Positions 1 to 7,726 of a DNA stretch of 25,492 nt are shown here, one piece after another. The translations under genes were made by a program, and so were the position numbers. Source of the DNA: CBFGWV01 sp965652545 (lineage in GTDB: Bacteria > Pseudomonadota > Gammaproteobacteria > Competibacterales > Competibacteraceae); NCBI GenBank assembly GCA_965652545.1, contig CBFGWV010000036.1, forward strand, positions 1 through 25,492, read 5' to 3'. Position 1 is the stretch's first letter. Each line of letters starts with the position of its first letter. The notes under the pieces are model-generated. The model was not told the DNA's origin. It saw nothing but the letters and a program-made list of their open reading frames with translations, and searched no databases.

Positions 1-93
1 TGTCGTTCATGCCAGGCGAGGTGCGCATTCTATGCACTTCTGAGTGGGTGTCAACCGTCTGTCACAGAGTTTTTTGAAATAATTTTGTCCGCG

Positions 94-99
94 TACAAT
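94..99 (+). promoter_or_regulatory. Possible -10 box for the acyltransferase gene
   Basis: TACAAT matches the sigma-70 -10 consensus at five of six positions and lies 30 bases before the start codon, in a locally AT-rich stretch (70-99) that stands out from the G+C-rich surroundings. The nearest good -35 hexamer, TTGAAA at 74-79, leaves a spacer of only 14 bases, which is too short. Positions at the usual spacing match poorly. The assignment is therefore weak. Confidence 0.25.
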
Positions 100-129
100 G
101 CAGCGATTGCAAGAGCCTGATTCTATTCA

Positions 130-1044
130 ATGAGCACGTTTAATTACCGTGAATTTCTGGCGCCGCGCTATTGGCCGGTCTGGCTGTTGGTCGGTCTCAT
201 GGTCGTCGCCGCGCGACTGCCGTTGGGTTTGCAACGGCGATTGGCCACAGGGCTGGGTCGTTTGACCTGGCTGCTGCGCGCCCGACGCCGACAGATCGCC
301 CAGATCAATATTGACCTCTGCTTTCCCCATCTCAGTGCGCCCGCGCGCCGCGCCCTCGCGCGCGATCATCTAAGCGCGGCCGCCATGGGCCTGTTCGAAA
401 CGGCGACGGCGTGGTGGGCGCCCGATGAACGGATCGGGCCCCGCATCCACATTTCGGGGCTCGAGCACCTGCACGCGGCGCGTGCCAGCGGCAAGGGCAT
501 CATTCTCCTGACCGGTCACTCCACATGCCTTGAACTGGGTGCCAGGGCGCTGACCGCGCACTCTCCGTTCCACGGGATGTACCGGCAGCACAAAAATGCG
601 TTGTTCGAGGCGCTGATGATGGACTGCCGATTGAAGCGGTCGCGGCGCGTACCGATCGCACGGGACGATGTCCGGGGTGTGTTGCGGGCACTGCGCCGGG
701 GGGAGGCGGTATGGTATGCGCCGGATCAGAACTACGGTGGAACCGATGCCGTGTTCGCCCCGTTCTTCGGTGTACCGGCACTGACCATCACAGCCACGGG
801 CCGGATGGCCGCGGCGGGTCGGGCCATCGTGCTGCCGTACTGGCCGATCCGCCTACCCGGCAACCGCGGATACGAAATTGTCGTCGAGCCGCCATGGAGC
901 GATTTTCCCAGTGGGGACGACTTGGCAGACGCCACCCGAGTCAACCAGTGGGTAGAATCCTGCGTCTTGCGTGCACCCGAACAGTATCTATGGGTACACC
1001 GCCGCTTCAAGACCCGCCCCCCGGGCCAGGCGAGGCTCTATTGA
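130..1044 (+). CDS. LpxL/HtrB-family lipid A acyltransferase
   Basis: This is a 304-residue protein of the lysophospholipid acyltransferase superfamily. LpxL/HtrB and LpxM transfer a secondary acyl chain from acyl-ACP to the lipid A precursor at the inner face of the inner membrane. A hydrophobic N-terminal segment (about residues 14-28) should anchor it. The signature HX4(D/E) catalytic motif is visible as H130-STCL-E135, inside GHSTCLELG. The region around residues 196-215 (WYAPDQNYGG, then FAPFFGVPA) matches the conserved substrate-pocket block of the family. Length fits LpxL enzymes of about 300 residues. No good Shine-Dalgarno sequence precedes the ATG, but the family-typical N-terminus begins right there. 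It ends 4 bases before the GT9 gene, so the two are almost certainly co-transcribed. Which acyl chain or position it modifies cannot be told from sequence. Confidence 0.92.
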   Translation: MSTFNYREFLAPRYWPVWLLVGLMVVAARLPLGLQRRLATGLGRLTWLLRARRRQIAQINIDLCFPHLSAPARRALARDHLSAAAMGLFETATAWWAPDERIGPRIHISGLEHLHAARASGKGIILLTGHSTCLELGARALTAHSPFHGMYRQHKNALFEALMMDCRLKRSRRVPIARDDVRGVLRALRRGEAVWYAPDQNYGGTDAVFAPFFGVPALTITATGRMAAAGRAIVLPYWPIRLPGNRGYEIVVEPPWSDFPSGDDLADATRVNQWVESCVLRAPEQYLWVHRRFKTRPPGQARLY

Positions 1045-1048
1045 TACC

Positions 1049-2131
1049 ATGAATGCCTCACTTCCCGATCTCAGTCATGACCCCGGTATTCAGCGGATTC
1101 TGGTCATCAAGTGGAGCGCATTGGGCGATGTCCTGATCGCCACCGCGTTGATGGAGGACCTGCATCAAGCGTTCCCCCATGCGGCAATCGACCTGAACAC
1201 GCTACCGTCGTTCGAGCACCTGTTCCGCGATGACGGGCGTTTTCGCCGGGTCATCGCCCTGGATATCCGACGCCGCGCCCGCCCGCTGGGCAATATGATG
1301 CGGTGGGTACGCCAGATGCGACAGTCACGCTACGACCTGATCGTCGACCTGCAATCCAATGACCGAAGCCGGTTGCTGTTGGCGCTGCTGACATTGAGCG
1401 GCGGCGGAGGCCGGCATCGGCTGGGTATCAATCCAGGCTGGCCATACACCATCGTCGCCCCGGCGTTCCCTCGCGGCACCCACACGCTCACGCGCTGCCG
1501 CGCGCTGCTCAATAAGGCCGGCATCCCGACCACAACCGACCGGCCGGTGCTCTCCTGGGATACATCGACGACCGCGCGAGCGAATGCCTTGAAGTCGGCA
1601 GCGGGCTTGCCGGACGTTGGCTACGCGCTGGTGCTCCCCGGCAGCAACAAGGCCGGTGAGTTGAAACGCTGGGGCACTTCGCGCTTCGCGCAATTGGCCA
1701 AGGCGCTGTTGGACGCTGGGGTTCCAGCCGTTGCCGTGATCGGTGGGCCCGACGAGCGCGATGTGTGCTCGGAGATTGCCGCCCAAGCCGGCGATCGGGT
1801 GGTGGATCTGAGTGGCCAGACACAAATCACCGACATCATCGCGCTGGCCAACGACGCCTGCCTCATCGTCGCCAACGATACCGGCACCGCTCATGTTGCC
1901 TCAGCCGCCGGCAAGCCCATGGTGGTGATCTGCGGACCGACCGACCCGCGTCGGGTAAAACCCATCGGCGAAGTGGTGACAGCGTTGCAGGCACAGTTGC
2001 CGTGCATCAATTGTTATCGCAAGCACTGCGTTCATCACAGCTGCATGGCACTGATCAGCCCGTTTGCCGTGCTCGAACATCTGAAGCGACGGGGGATTCT
2101 TCCCCCAGCACCCTCTGCGGAGCCTCGTTGA
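1049..2131 (+). CDS. GT9 heptosyltransferase-family glycosyltransferase
   Basis: A 360-residue GT-B enzyme of family GT9, the group of WaaC, WaaF and WaaQ, which add heptose from ADP-heptose to the LPS inner core on the cytoplasmic side. Visible hallmarks are the N-terminal strand-loop with IKWSALGDVLIATAL (about residues 20-34), the LVLPGSNKAGELKRW block near the domain linker, and the C-terminal nucleotide-sugar site NDTGTAHVASAAGKPMV. A cysteine cluster near the C-terminus (CINCYRKHCVHHSC) is seen in many GT9 proteins. The ATG at 1049 is chosen over an in-frame ATG at 971 because 971 lies deep inside the acyltransferase gene, while 1049 gives the usual family N-terminus and a 4-base intergenic gap. 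Its last 77 bases overlap the 3' end of the convergent GT2 gene. The exact acceptor, and heptose versus another sugar, is not determined. Confidence 0.9.
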   Translation: MNASLPDLSHDPGIQRILVIKWSALGDVLIATALMEDLHQAFPHAAIDLNTLPSFEHLFRDDGRFRRVIALDIRRRARPLGNMMRWVRQMRQSRYDLIVDLQSNDRSRLLLALLTLSGGGGRHRLGINPGWPYTIVAPAFPRGTHTLTRCRALLNKAGIPTTTDRPVLSWDTSTTARANALKSAAGLPDVGYALVLPGSNKAGELKRWGTSRFAQLAKALLDAGVPAVAVIGGPDERDVCSEIAAQAGDRVVDLSGQTQITDIIALANDACLIVANDTGTAHVASAAGKPMVVICGPTDPRRVKPIGEVVTALQAQLPCINCYRKHCVHHSCMALISPFAVLEHLKRRGILPPAPSAEPR

Positions 2132-2924
2132 ACCGCGCCGGCAGCGGTGGGGCGCCATCGGGCAGCAAGTCTGTACCGTTACGCTCCAGTTGCAGCGCTT
2201 CATAGAGTTTGGCGTACTTCAGGAAGACATAGAACGCCGCCACCGCCGAGTTGATGAACCCGGCCCAGCCGTTGAGGAAGTTGCGCTTGAACAGGTAGCT
2301 GCGAACGAAAAAGAACGGCGGATAGACGAGCATGATCAGTGCGGACATTCGCCGCTTGCGACGCTTGTGTGCGACCAAGCCGGAGGAGTAGGCATTGATC
2401 TTCTCGACCTTGGTATGGATATCGGTCTCACCGAAATGAAAGAACACATGCCGCAGCTTGGCCACAGCGCCCGACACCCGGGGCGCGGCATGGATCGGCA
2501 TGTCATCGATGTGTCCACTGTCACGGCGAAAGAGGCGCAGGAAGTAGTTCATCCGGACGCCGCGATGGTACATGCGCCAGAACAGTTGCTCCTGGCGCCG
2601 CATCATGTACCCCCTCGCCAACGGCTCGCCGGCCAGCAGCGTACGGATTTCCTGCTGCAACGGCTCTGACAGAACCTCATCGGCATCCAGCAGCAGGACC
2701 CAGGGGTGACTCGTCTGCTCCAGGGCGTACTGCTTCTGCCTCCCGTAACCCATGAAATCATGCGCGATGATGCGGGCACCGTAGCGCTCGGCAATCGATA
2801 CGGTGTCATCCGTGCTGTGCGAGTCCACCACCACGATTTCGTCTGCCCAACGCACCGATGCGAGACATCCGTCCAAGGTCCGCGCGTTGTTGTAGGTGGT
2901 CACAAAAACCGACAGTCGGTTCAT
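2055..2924 (-). CDS. GT2 glycosyltransferase, WaaE/KdtX-like
   Basis: A 289-residue GT-A enzyme. The N-terminus shows the GT2 nucleotide-binding fold (SVFVTTYNNARTLDGCL, then EIVVVDSHSTDDT), and the metal-binding DxD-type motif is LLDADE with D80 and D82. The later portion (LFRRDSGHIDDMPIHAAPRVSG, then HFGETDIHTKVEKINAYS) resembles the WaaE/KdtX branch, which adds a hexose to inner-core heptose in LPS. A hydrophobic stretch at about residues 195-212 (MLVYPPFFFVRSYLF) suggests peripheral membrane contact. The ATG at 2924 is preferred to the one at 2945 because GGAG sits six bases upstream of it. The gene is convergent with the GT9 gene and overlaps it by 77 bases, so its last 25 or so residues are read from DNA that also encodes the GT9 C-terminus. 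The donor sugar is unknown. Confidence 0.88.
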   Translation of the reverse strand: MNRLSVFVTTYNNARTLDGCLASVRWADEIVVVDSHSTDDTVSIAERYGARIIAHDFMGYGRQKQYALEQTSHPWVLLLDADEVLSEPLQQEIRTLLAGEPLARGYMMRRQEQLFWRMYHRGVRMNYFLRLFRRDSGHIDDMPIHAAPRVSGAVAKLRHVFFHFGETDIHTKVEKINAYSSGLVAHKRRKRRMSALIMLVYPPFFFVRSYLFKRNFLNGWAGFINSAVAAFYVFLKYAKLYEALQLERNGTDLLPDGAPPLPARFNEAPQRVLGEESPVASDVRARQTG

Positions 2925-3002
2925 GAGGGACTCCACAGGTTTCACGTCGCGGCGAGCCCCACCGCGGGTGGTTTATAGTAGGCGGTCAGCCAAGGCCACT
3001 GG

Positions 3003-4097
3003 ATGACCGTTTCCGTGGATGATCGCATCAATACTTTGCACATCGTCGGTGGCTACGCGTTGGGCGGTGCCGAGTTGTTCTTCACCCGGCTGGTCAATGC
3101 GTTGCATGCCCGCGGGCACCCGACCACAGCGGTCACTTGCGCCGGGAGTCTGATCGAAACGCACTTGGCTGACGATGTGCCAACCTACCACAGCCCGATG
3201 CGCAGCGTTATCGACGTACCGGGCATGTGGCGCATACGCCGCCTGATCCGCCAGATCGAGCCGGCCATCGTTCAAACCTACATGGGGCGGGCGACGCGGC
3301 TCACCCATGTACCCGGGCGTAGCAAGGCGGTGCATGTGGCACGCTTGGGTGGTTACTACAAGGTCGGTGGCTTTCGTCATGCCGACGCCTGGATAGGCAT
3401 CACGGCAGGCTTGTGCGATTACCTGGTCCGCAACGGGCTGCCGCGGCAGCGCGTACATCACATCGGCAACTTCGTACTGCCCGAGGCGGCACGGCCGGCA
3501 GCCGAACGGGCCGCATTGCGCGCCGCGCTGGGTGTCCCCGATGAGGCCTGGTTGCTCCTGGCTGTCGGGCGCCTGCATCCGGTCAAGGGCTATACCGACC
3601 TGCTTCAGGCAGCCGCCGCCCTGCCCGAAACGATCGCCGGCCGCCCCTGGCGGATCGCCGTGGTCGGCGATGGCCCGCTGGCGCTGAGCCTGGGTGCTGA
3701 GGCGCGGGCCCTGAACCTGACCGACAACCTGATCTGGTGCGGCTGGAAGGAAGACACGGGCATCTACTACCAGGCTGCCGACCTGTTCATCTGCCCATCC
3801 AGGCACGAGGCCCTGGGCAATGTCGTCCTGGAGGCTTGGAGTCACGGCACGCCCGTTCTCAGCACGGCCAGCGAAGGCCCCGCTGAGTTCACGCAGCATG
3901 GTGAGAGCGCCTGGATTACACCCGTGGCCGACCCTGATGCCCTACGCGCCGGCATCGAACACCTGCTCGCGGACGATGCGCTACGCGCGGCACTGACGGC
4001 CGGCGGGCAGCGCACGCTGGCGGCCCGGTTTTCGGAAGCAGCCGTACTGGATCAGTACTTGGCGCTTTACAGCGGCATCCTGTCGTCCGGGCGCTGA
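3003..4097 (+). CDS. GT4 glycosyltransferase
   Basis: A 364-residue GT-B fold enzyme of family GT4. The N-terminal domain opens with the typical LHIVGGYALGGAELFFTRLVNAL (residues 12-34), in which the glycine-rich GGAE loop contacts the acceptor or donor phosphate. The C-terminal domain starts near residue 183 with LLLAVGRLHPVKGY and carries the EX7E motif E269 to E277 (HEALGNVVLEAWSHG), which binds the nucleotide sugar. An AAGG sequence 7 bases before the ATG serves as ribosome binding site. It is the only plus-strand gene between two minus-strand blocks and overlaps the O-antigen ligase gene tail to tail by 31 bases. Its position among LPS-core genes suggests a core or outer-core transferase. 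Donor and linkage are not predictable. Confidence 0.9.
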   Translation: MTVSVDDRINTLHIVGGYALGGAELFFTRLVNALHARGHPTTAVTCAGSLIETHLADDVPTYHSPMRSVIDVPGMWRIRRLIRQIEPAIVQTYMGRATRLTHVPGRSKAVHVARLGGYYKVGGFRHADAWIGITAGLCDYLVRNGLPRQRVHHIGNFVLPEAARPAAERAALRAALGVPDEAWLLLAVGRLHPVKGYTDLLQAAAALPETIAGRPWRIAVVGDGPLALSLGAEARALNLTDNLIWCGWKEDTGIYYQAADLFICPSRHEALGNVVLEAWSHGTPVLSTASEGPAEFTQHGESAWITPVADPDALRAGIEHLLADDALRAALTAGGQRTLAARFSEAAVLDQYLALYSGILSSGR

Positions 4098-5353
4098 CGA
4101 TCGGCCAGCGATGTCTCAAGGCGATTTCCCTGCACCGCCAGATACAAGCCCACGCCGATCATGATGAACAGATAGAGCGCAAACTGCCGCGAGGTATAGG
4201 AGAAGCTGAGCAGGGCGGCGGCCACCACCGGAACCGCCGGGGCGAGCCAGATCAGCGCTCGTCGCCGTACCCGCAGTTCCAGCGTCCACCATCGTCGGGC
4301 GATCATCCCGATCGGCCAGGCCAGGATCACCAGCAGGGCGCCCAGCCCGAGCAGGCCTGTTTCATACCAGGCATCGAGCAGGAAGTTGTGCAGATGCTGG
4401 ACCCGCAAGGCCCCATTGCCCCAACGCATCGTCAGTACGGTGTCGTTGTGCTCGAGATTTCCGATTCCCACACCGATCCAGGGATTCTCCGGCGGGTGCT
4501 CCAGCGCCTGACGCCATAATAAGGTTCGACCGCTGCTGAAACCGTCGATCGGATACTCCCAGCCATCCACGCCCGGCCCCCGGATGGAGAACACCACGAC
4601 TAGAATCACGGTGGCGGCGATCATCATGACGATGCAACTGACCAGCGCCCGCCAGATGCGTAACGGATGACGGGCGAGCCACAAACCCGCCAGCGCGATG
4701 AGATAGCCCAGCAGGGCCGCACGGCCCTGGGCGATGATCACGTAGGCCAACGATAGGGTCACCGTCACCGGAAAACCAACCGTCCACCAGCCGCCCCCCC
4801 GACGGCGCAGGAAGAGGGCCATGAACGGCAGCAGCAGGGGAAGGTTGTTCTCGCGCAGGTCCTGCTGCGGCTGGAAGTCCGGACCGAGCATCAGCGGGAC
4901 GGCGGTCAGCCAGAGCCCTGCCAGGGTGGCGAAGCCGCCGATGCCCCAGGCCCATTCCAGTCGACGCAGGTTGCCCGGCTCGCGCATCAAGGCAGCGTAG
5001 GTGAACAACGCAGCTGCCGTGAAACCTGTCAGCGAGGCCGCGGATTTGACACTGTCGAATACGTCGGGACCCTGGGGGCTGCCCAGAAAGACTACAGCCA
5101 CGAAACACAGCCATGCCACGACATAGCCGAGCGGCGGGCGAACCCGTGCCGATGGCACGACCAGCAAGGCCCATAATAAATAGAGGTAGGCGATGACGTT
5201 GAACAATGCCCTCCCACCCACCTGAGTGAAGGGCAGTGCAGCCGGCAGCAACCAACCCCACTGCCAGAACGCCGTCTCAATACGCTCGTACACCGTTTGG
5301 ATACGGCCTGAAATCACAAACTGCCCCCCATAAGTCACACACCGGCTCCGCAT
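4067..5353 (-). CDS. O-antigen ligase / Wzy-C family membrane protein (WaaL-like)
   Basis: A polytopic inner-membrane protein of up to 428 residues with about 10-12 hydrophobic segments. The family (Wzy_C) includes WaaL, which transfers O-polysaccharide from undecaprenyl diphosphate to lipid A-core in the periplasm, and Wzy polymerases. Family landmarks are R211 in VIIAQGRAALLG after a membrane helix, the periplasmic block SGRTLLWRQAL with NPWIGVGIGN (residues 274-299), then H320 and H322 in VQHLHNFLLDAWYETG. The Arg and His residues correspond to the essential ones of WaaL. Its sequence runs into the stop codon of the upstream GT4 gene (19-base overlap if it starts at 5353). Starts at 5338 (GTG after GGAG) or 5317 (GTG after GGGGGG) are also possible. 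With an ABC-2 exporter in the same window, ligase is more likely than polymerase. A G7 tract lies at 4794-4800. Confidence 0.85.
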   Translation of the reverse strand: MRSRCVTYGGQFVISGRIQTVYERIETAFWQWGWLLPAALPFTQVGGRALFNVIAYLYLLWALLVVPSARVRPPLGYVVAWLCFVAVVFLGSPQGPDVFDSVKSAASLTGFTAAALFTYAALMREPGNLRRLEWAWGIGGFATLAGLWLTAVPLMLGPDFQPQQDLRENNLPLLLPFMALFLRRRGGGWWTVGFPVTVTLSLAYVIIAQGRAALLGYLIALAGLWLARHPLRIWRALVSCIVMMIAATVILVVVFSIRGPGVDGWEYPIDGFSSGRTLLWRQALEHPPENPWIGVGIGNLEHNDTVLTMRWGNGALRVQHLHNFLLDAWYETGLLGLGALLVILAWPIGMIARRWWTLELRVRRRALIWLAPAVPVVAAALLSFSYTSRQFALYLFIMIGVGLYLAVQGNRLETSLADRQRPDDRMPL

Positions 5354-6471
5354 CGCTCATCAAGGTCTACCGTCTGCGCATATACCGCCAGCGTCGCCGC
5401 CCCCATGGCCGCCAGCGTGTAGCGCTCATCGACATCGCCTTCGGGTATTTGCCCCAGGCAATTCGTCACCCGCTGCATCAGGCCGTTGATGTCGGCCAAC
5501 GGCACACGCCCCTGCGGGTACAGATCGCCCAAGACTTCGCCGACGCCGCCATGATCCCAGCCGACGACCGGCCGCCCAAGAGCCAGCGCCTCCAGCACCG
5601 TACGGCCGAAGGCCTCCGGTTTACTGGAGAGGCTAAGCACCAGGTCGCTGCGGCTCATGATCTGGCGCAAGTCGTCCCGATGCCCGGTGAACGTGATCGC
5701 CCTTTCCAGCCCCAACGCCCGCACCTGCTCGGCCAATTGCCGGGCGTAGGCCTGTCGGCGCGGGTCCTCGCCACCGACGATCAGCCCGTGAACCGGCCGA
5801 CCGGCCTTTCGCAGACGGTGGACGAGCTCAATGAACGCCTCGTGTCCCTTGAGACGGGTCAACCGCCCGGGCAGCAGCAACACGAGTTGTCCGGCAAGCT
5901 GCGGGAATTGCTGTCGCCACGCCGCGAGCCAGTGCGCATCGGGCGTGTATCCGCGATGGTAAACCGCCGGGTCCACACCACGGGGGATCACCCGAATATG
6001 CGTCTCCGGCGTCGCCGGATAATTGGCACGAATATAGTCACGTACCGTGTTCGATACGGCGATCACCCGTTCACCGGAGGCCATTACCGCAGAGTAGCGT
6101 GACACTGAATACAGTCCGTGCACGGTGGTCACCCAACGCGGCCGCCGAGCCATCGGCAGGCTGCGTATGGCCAAGCGGGCAATCCACGCCGGCAAGCGCG
6201 AACGCGCATGCACGATATCCACACGCTGTTCGATAAGAAAGCGCCGTAGTGACCCGACCAGGGCCAACGTGGCAAGCGACTTGCGCCCGATCGCCAAGCG
6301 ATAGTGCTCACCACCGGCGGCAGCGAGGCTCGCTTCTTGATGCCCACCGGCGGACACGACCAAGGCCCGATGGCCAGCCTGCACCAACGCGTGGGCGATC
6401 TCGACGGTACCGCGCTCGACACCCCCCCCGTCCAGCGCCGGCAGCACTTGGCATACGGTCAAAGGGCCCAT
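5335..6471 (-). CDS. GT4 glycosyltransferase
   Basis: A 378-residue GT4 family enzyme with GT-B fold. It opens with VCQVLPALDGGGVERGTVEIA (residues 6-26), the glycine-rich acceptor loop, followed by HARSRLPAW and TTVHGLYS. The C-terminal domain begins at about residue 195 with LVLLLPGRLTRLKGHE and carries E286-X7-E294 (PEAFGRTVLEALALGRPVV). The ATG at 6471 is chosen because the longer in-frame extension to 6705 is the shadow of the ELM1 gene and has no homology-like features. The start lies inside the last codons of the ELM1 gene (13-base overlap), which indicates translational coupling. Codons 15-17 contain a run of eight G on the coding strand (C8 at 6422-6429 on plus), so slippage there would truncate the protein. 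Probably a core or O-glycan transferase feeding the adjacent ligase. Confidence 0.9.
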   Translation of the reverse strand: MGPLTVCQVLPALDGGGVERGTVEIAHALVQAGHRALVVSAGGHQEASLAAAGGEHYRLAIGRKSLATLALVGSLRRFLIEQRVDIVHARSRLPAWIARLAIRSLPMARRPRWVTTVHGLYSVSRYSAVMASGERVIAVSNTVRDYIRANYPATPETHIRVIPRGVDPAVYHRGYTPDAHWLAAWRQQFPQLAGQLVLLLPGRLTRLKGHEAFIELVHRLRKAGRPVHGLIVGGEDPRRQAYARQLAEQVRALGLERAITFTGHRDDLRQIMSRSDLVLSLSSKPEAFGRTVLEALALGRPVVGWDHGGVGEVLGDLYPQGRVPLADINGLMQRVTNCLGQIPEGDVDERYTLAAMGAATLAVYAQTVDLDERCGAGV

Positions 6472-7352
6472 GCATCGACCACCCAGCGGGCGCAGCGCGC
6501 GGCCTCGTCGAACGCCCGACCAGGCCGACCGAGCGGTGTACCCGCCCGCCAATCGGAAAACGTCACGACCCAGCCGTCGTTGCACAACTGCTCCAATCCG
6601 CCGGACAGCCGCGACGACTGCGTGCGTCCGAGCTCCAGAAGCCCGACGGCGACACCGGCCGTCAATGCCTCGTAGACCATGGACACACTGTCCATGGTGA
6701 CCCATACCCGTCCGCTGCTGGCCAAGGCGCGCGGCAACCAGTCCCGATCCGTACTCGAGGCGGGCACCACCGCCATCTGCGAGGACGCTTGGCGTTGGAG
6801 GCGGCGCTCGAAGGCCGCGGGTGTGCGACGCGAGGTCGCGACCGTCCAGTTCACGTTGCGATCGGCGCCGACGACGGTGTCGATCTGGCGCAGCAGCAAT
6901 GTCTCATCCCAGACGAAATGGCGCGACGGGCCCCCCACCAGCACCAGCCCGCAATGGGGGTCGGGCGTCCCCGGACGAATGCGGTTGAGCACACCGCGGG
7001 TCACCAGCACATTGCTGCGCTCGGGTGGGTGATCATGGGCGGGAATGACGCACAGATCGAACCACGACAGGGGCAATGTCGGGCGCATCAGCACCACCGC
7101 ACGGGCGCCGGTACAGCGGCGAGCCGCCAGCAATGCCAAGTGCGTCCCGTGGCCGGCACCGACAAGCAGAACCGGCGGCGGTCCCGGCGTCTGCGGCCAG
7201 CGACCGCTGAGCCAGGCCAACAATGCAGTGCGTGCCGGTGGTGCCGGCACATCGAACACTGTCACCGACCGCAGACTGCCAAGGGCATTGACCAACCCGA
7301 GCGATTGGTTGTCATGCCCCGGCTTGCCGTCGCTGAACCGCCAGATGACCAT
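6459..7352 (-). CDS. ELM1-family protein (mitochondrial fission ELM1 homologue), putative glycosyltransferase
   Basis: A protein of about 297 residues related to the bacterial family named after plant ELM1, a mitochondrial fission protein. The signature N-terminus is WRFSDGKPGHDNQSLGL (residues 4-20), followed by VLLVGAGHGTHLALL, PAHDHPP, LVGGPSRHFVWD and the C-terminal VTMDSVSMVYEALTAGVAVG. The last block resembles the nucleotide-sugar pocket of GT-B enzymes such as MurG and LpxB, so a glycosyltransferase role in LPS assembly is a reasonable inference but not established. The ATG at 7352 places the conserved motif at the N-terminus. An upstream in-frame ATG at 7436 would add 28 unconserved-looking residues, and neither start has a convincing ribosome binding site. 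It overlaps the downstream GT4 start by 13 bases. Confidence 0.82.
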   Translation of the reverse strand: MVIWRFSDGKPGHDNQSLGLVNALGSLRSVTVFDVPAPPARTALLAWLSGRWPQTPGPPPVLLVGAGHGTHLALLAARRCTGARAVVLMRPTLPLSWFDLCVIPAHDHPPERSNVLVTRGVLNRIRPGTPDPHCGLVLVGGPSRHFVWDETLLLRQIDTVVGADRNVNWTVATSRRTPAAFERRLQRQASSQMAVVPASSTDRDWLPRALASSGRVWVTMDSVSMVYEALTAGVAVGLLELGRTQSSRLSGGLEQLCNDGWVVTFSDWRAGTPLGRPGRAFDEAARCARWVVDAWAL

Positions 7353-7451
7353 AGCGGAGGCGGTCTCCCTCACCGTGTGATCGTCCGAGGCGCTGTCCGA
7401 CTCGAATAGCGGTGACGAGGATAGGTGTCGATGCATAGAGTTCTGTCGTTT

Positions 7452-7471
7452 GCGGAAGATGGGACTTCCGC
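7452..7471 (-). other. Hairpin between the zf-CHCC gene and the ELM1 gene
   Basis: Seven-base perfect arms GCGGAAG and CTTCCGC flank a six-base loop, starting 18 bases downstream of the zinc-finger gene's stop on the minus strand. No U-tract follows on either strand, so it is not a standard intrinsic terminator. It could be an mRNA-stabilising or processing stem, or a weak attenuator separating glnE-ilvE-zinc protein from the glycan genes. Confidence 0.4.
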
Positions 7472-7488
7472 GGCAACACGCCCCTTCG

Positions 7489-7695
7489 TCAGGCAGCTGC
7501 CGGATCTTTCAGCACAAAGACCGCGCCACAGTAAGGGCACTTGGCCGAGCCCTTGGCCTCGACCGGCAGATAGACCTTGGGATGCGAGTTCCACAATTTC
7601 ATACCGGGCATGGGGCAGGACAAAGGCAGGTCCGCCTGGGTAACCTCGTAGCGGTTCTCGGTGTTTGGCTCAATGAGTGCGTTGGCGTCGGCCAT
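7489..7695 (-). CDS. Small zinc-finger protein, zf-CHCC domain
   Basis: A 68-residue protein made almost entirely of one zf-CHCC domain. Likely zinc ligands are C27 (LSCPMPG), H38 (NSHPKVYLP), C53 and C56 (KCPYCGAVFVL). The domain is shared with NDUFS6, a subunit of mitochondrial complex I that binds zinc. The free-standing bacterial versions are mostly uncharacterised. The ATG at 7695 is preferred because GAGGA lies seven bases upstream, while a TTG at 7713 has no such signal. It follows ilvE with a gap of 31 bases on the same strand, so both are probably on one transcript. Its function is not known. A role as a small metal-binding accessory protein is only a guess. Confidence 0.85.
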   Translation of the reverse strand: MADANALIEPNTENRYEVTQADLPLSCPMPGMKLWNSHPKVYLPVEAKGSAKCPYCGAVFVLKDPAAA

Positions 7696-7726
7696 GGCCT
7701 CGTCCTCGTTCAATTCGATGGGTTGA

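Noticed and set aside
8..10. Possible divergent minus-strand start codon at the left edge
   Set aside because: Only three codons are visible and no ribosome binding site precedes it, so no gene can be supported.
74..99. TTGAAA and TACAAT as a full sigma-70 promoter
   Set aside because: A 14-base spacer is too short for normal function. Only the -10-like box was kept, at low confidence.
2971..2980. TATAGT/TATAAA boxes between the divergent GT2 and GT4 genes
   Set aside because: No -35 element was found at a usable distance on either strand. A promoter probably exists in 2925-3002 but cannot be placed.
7452..7471. Hairpin as an intrinsic terminator after the zinc-finger gene
   Set aside because: No U-run follows on either strand, so it was recorded only as a hairpin.
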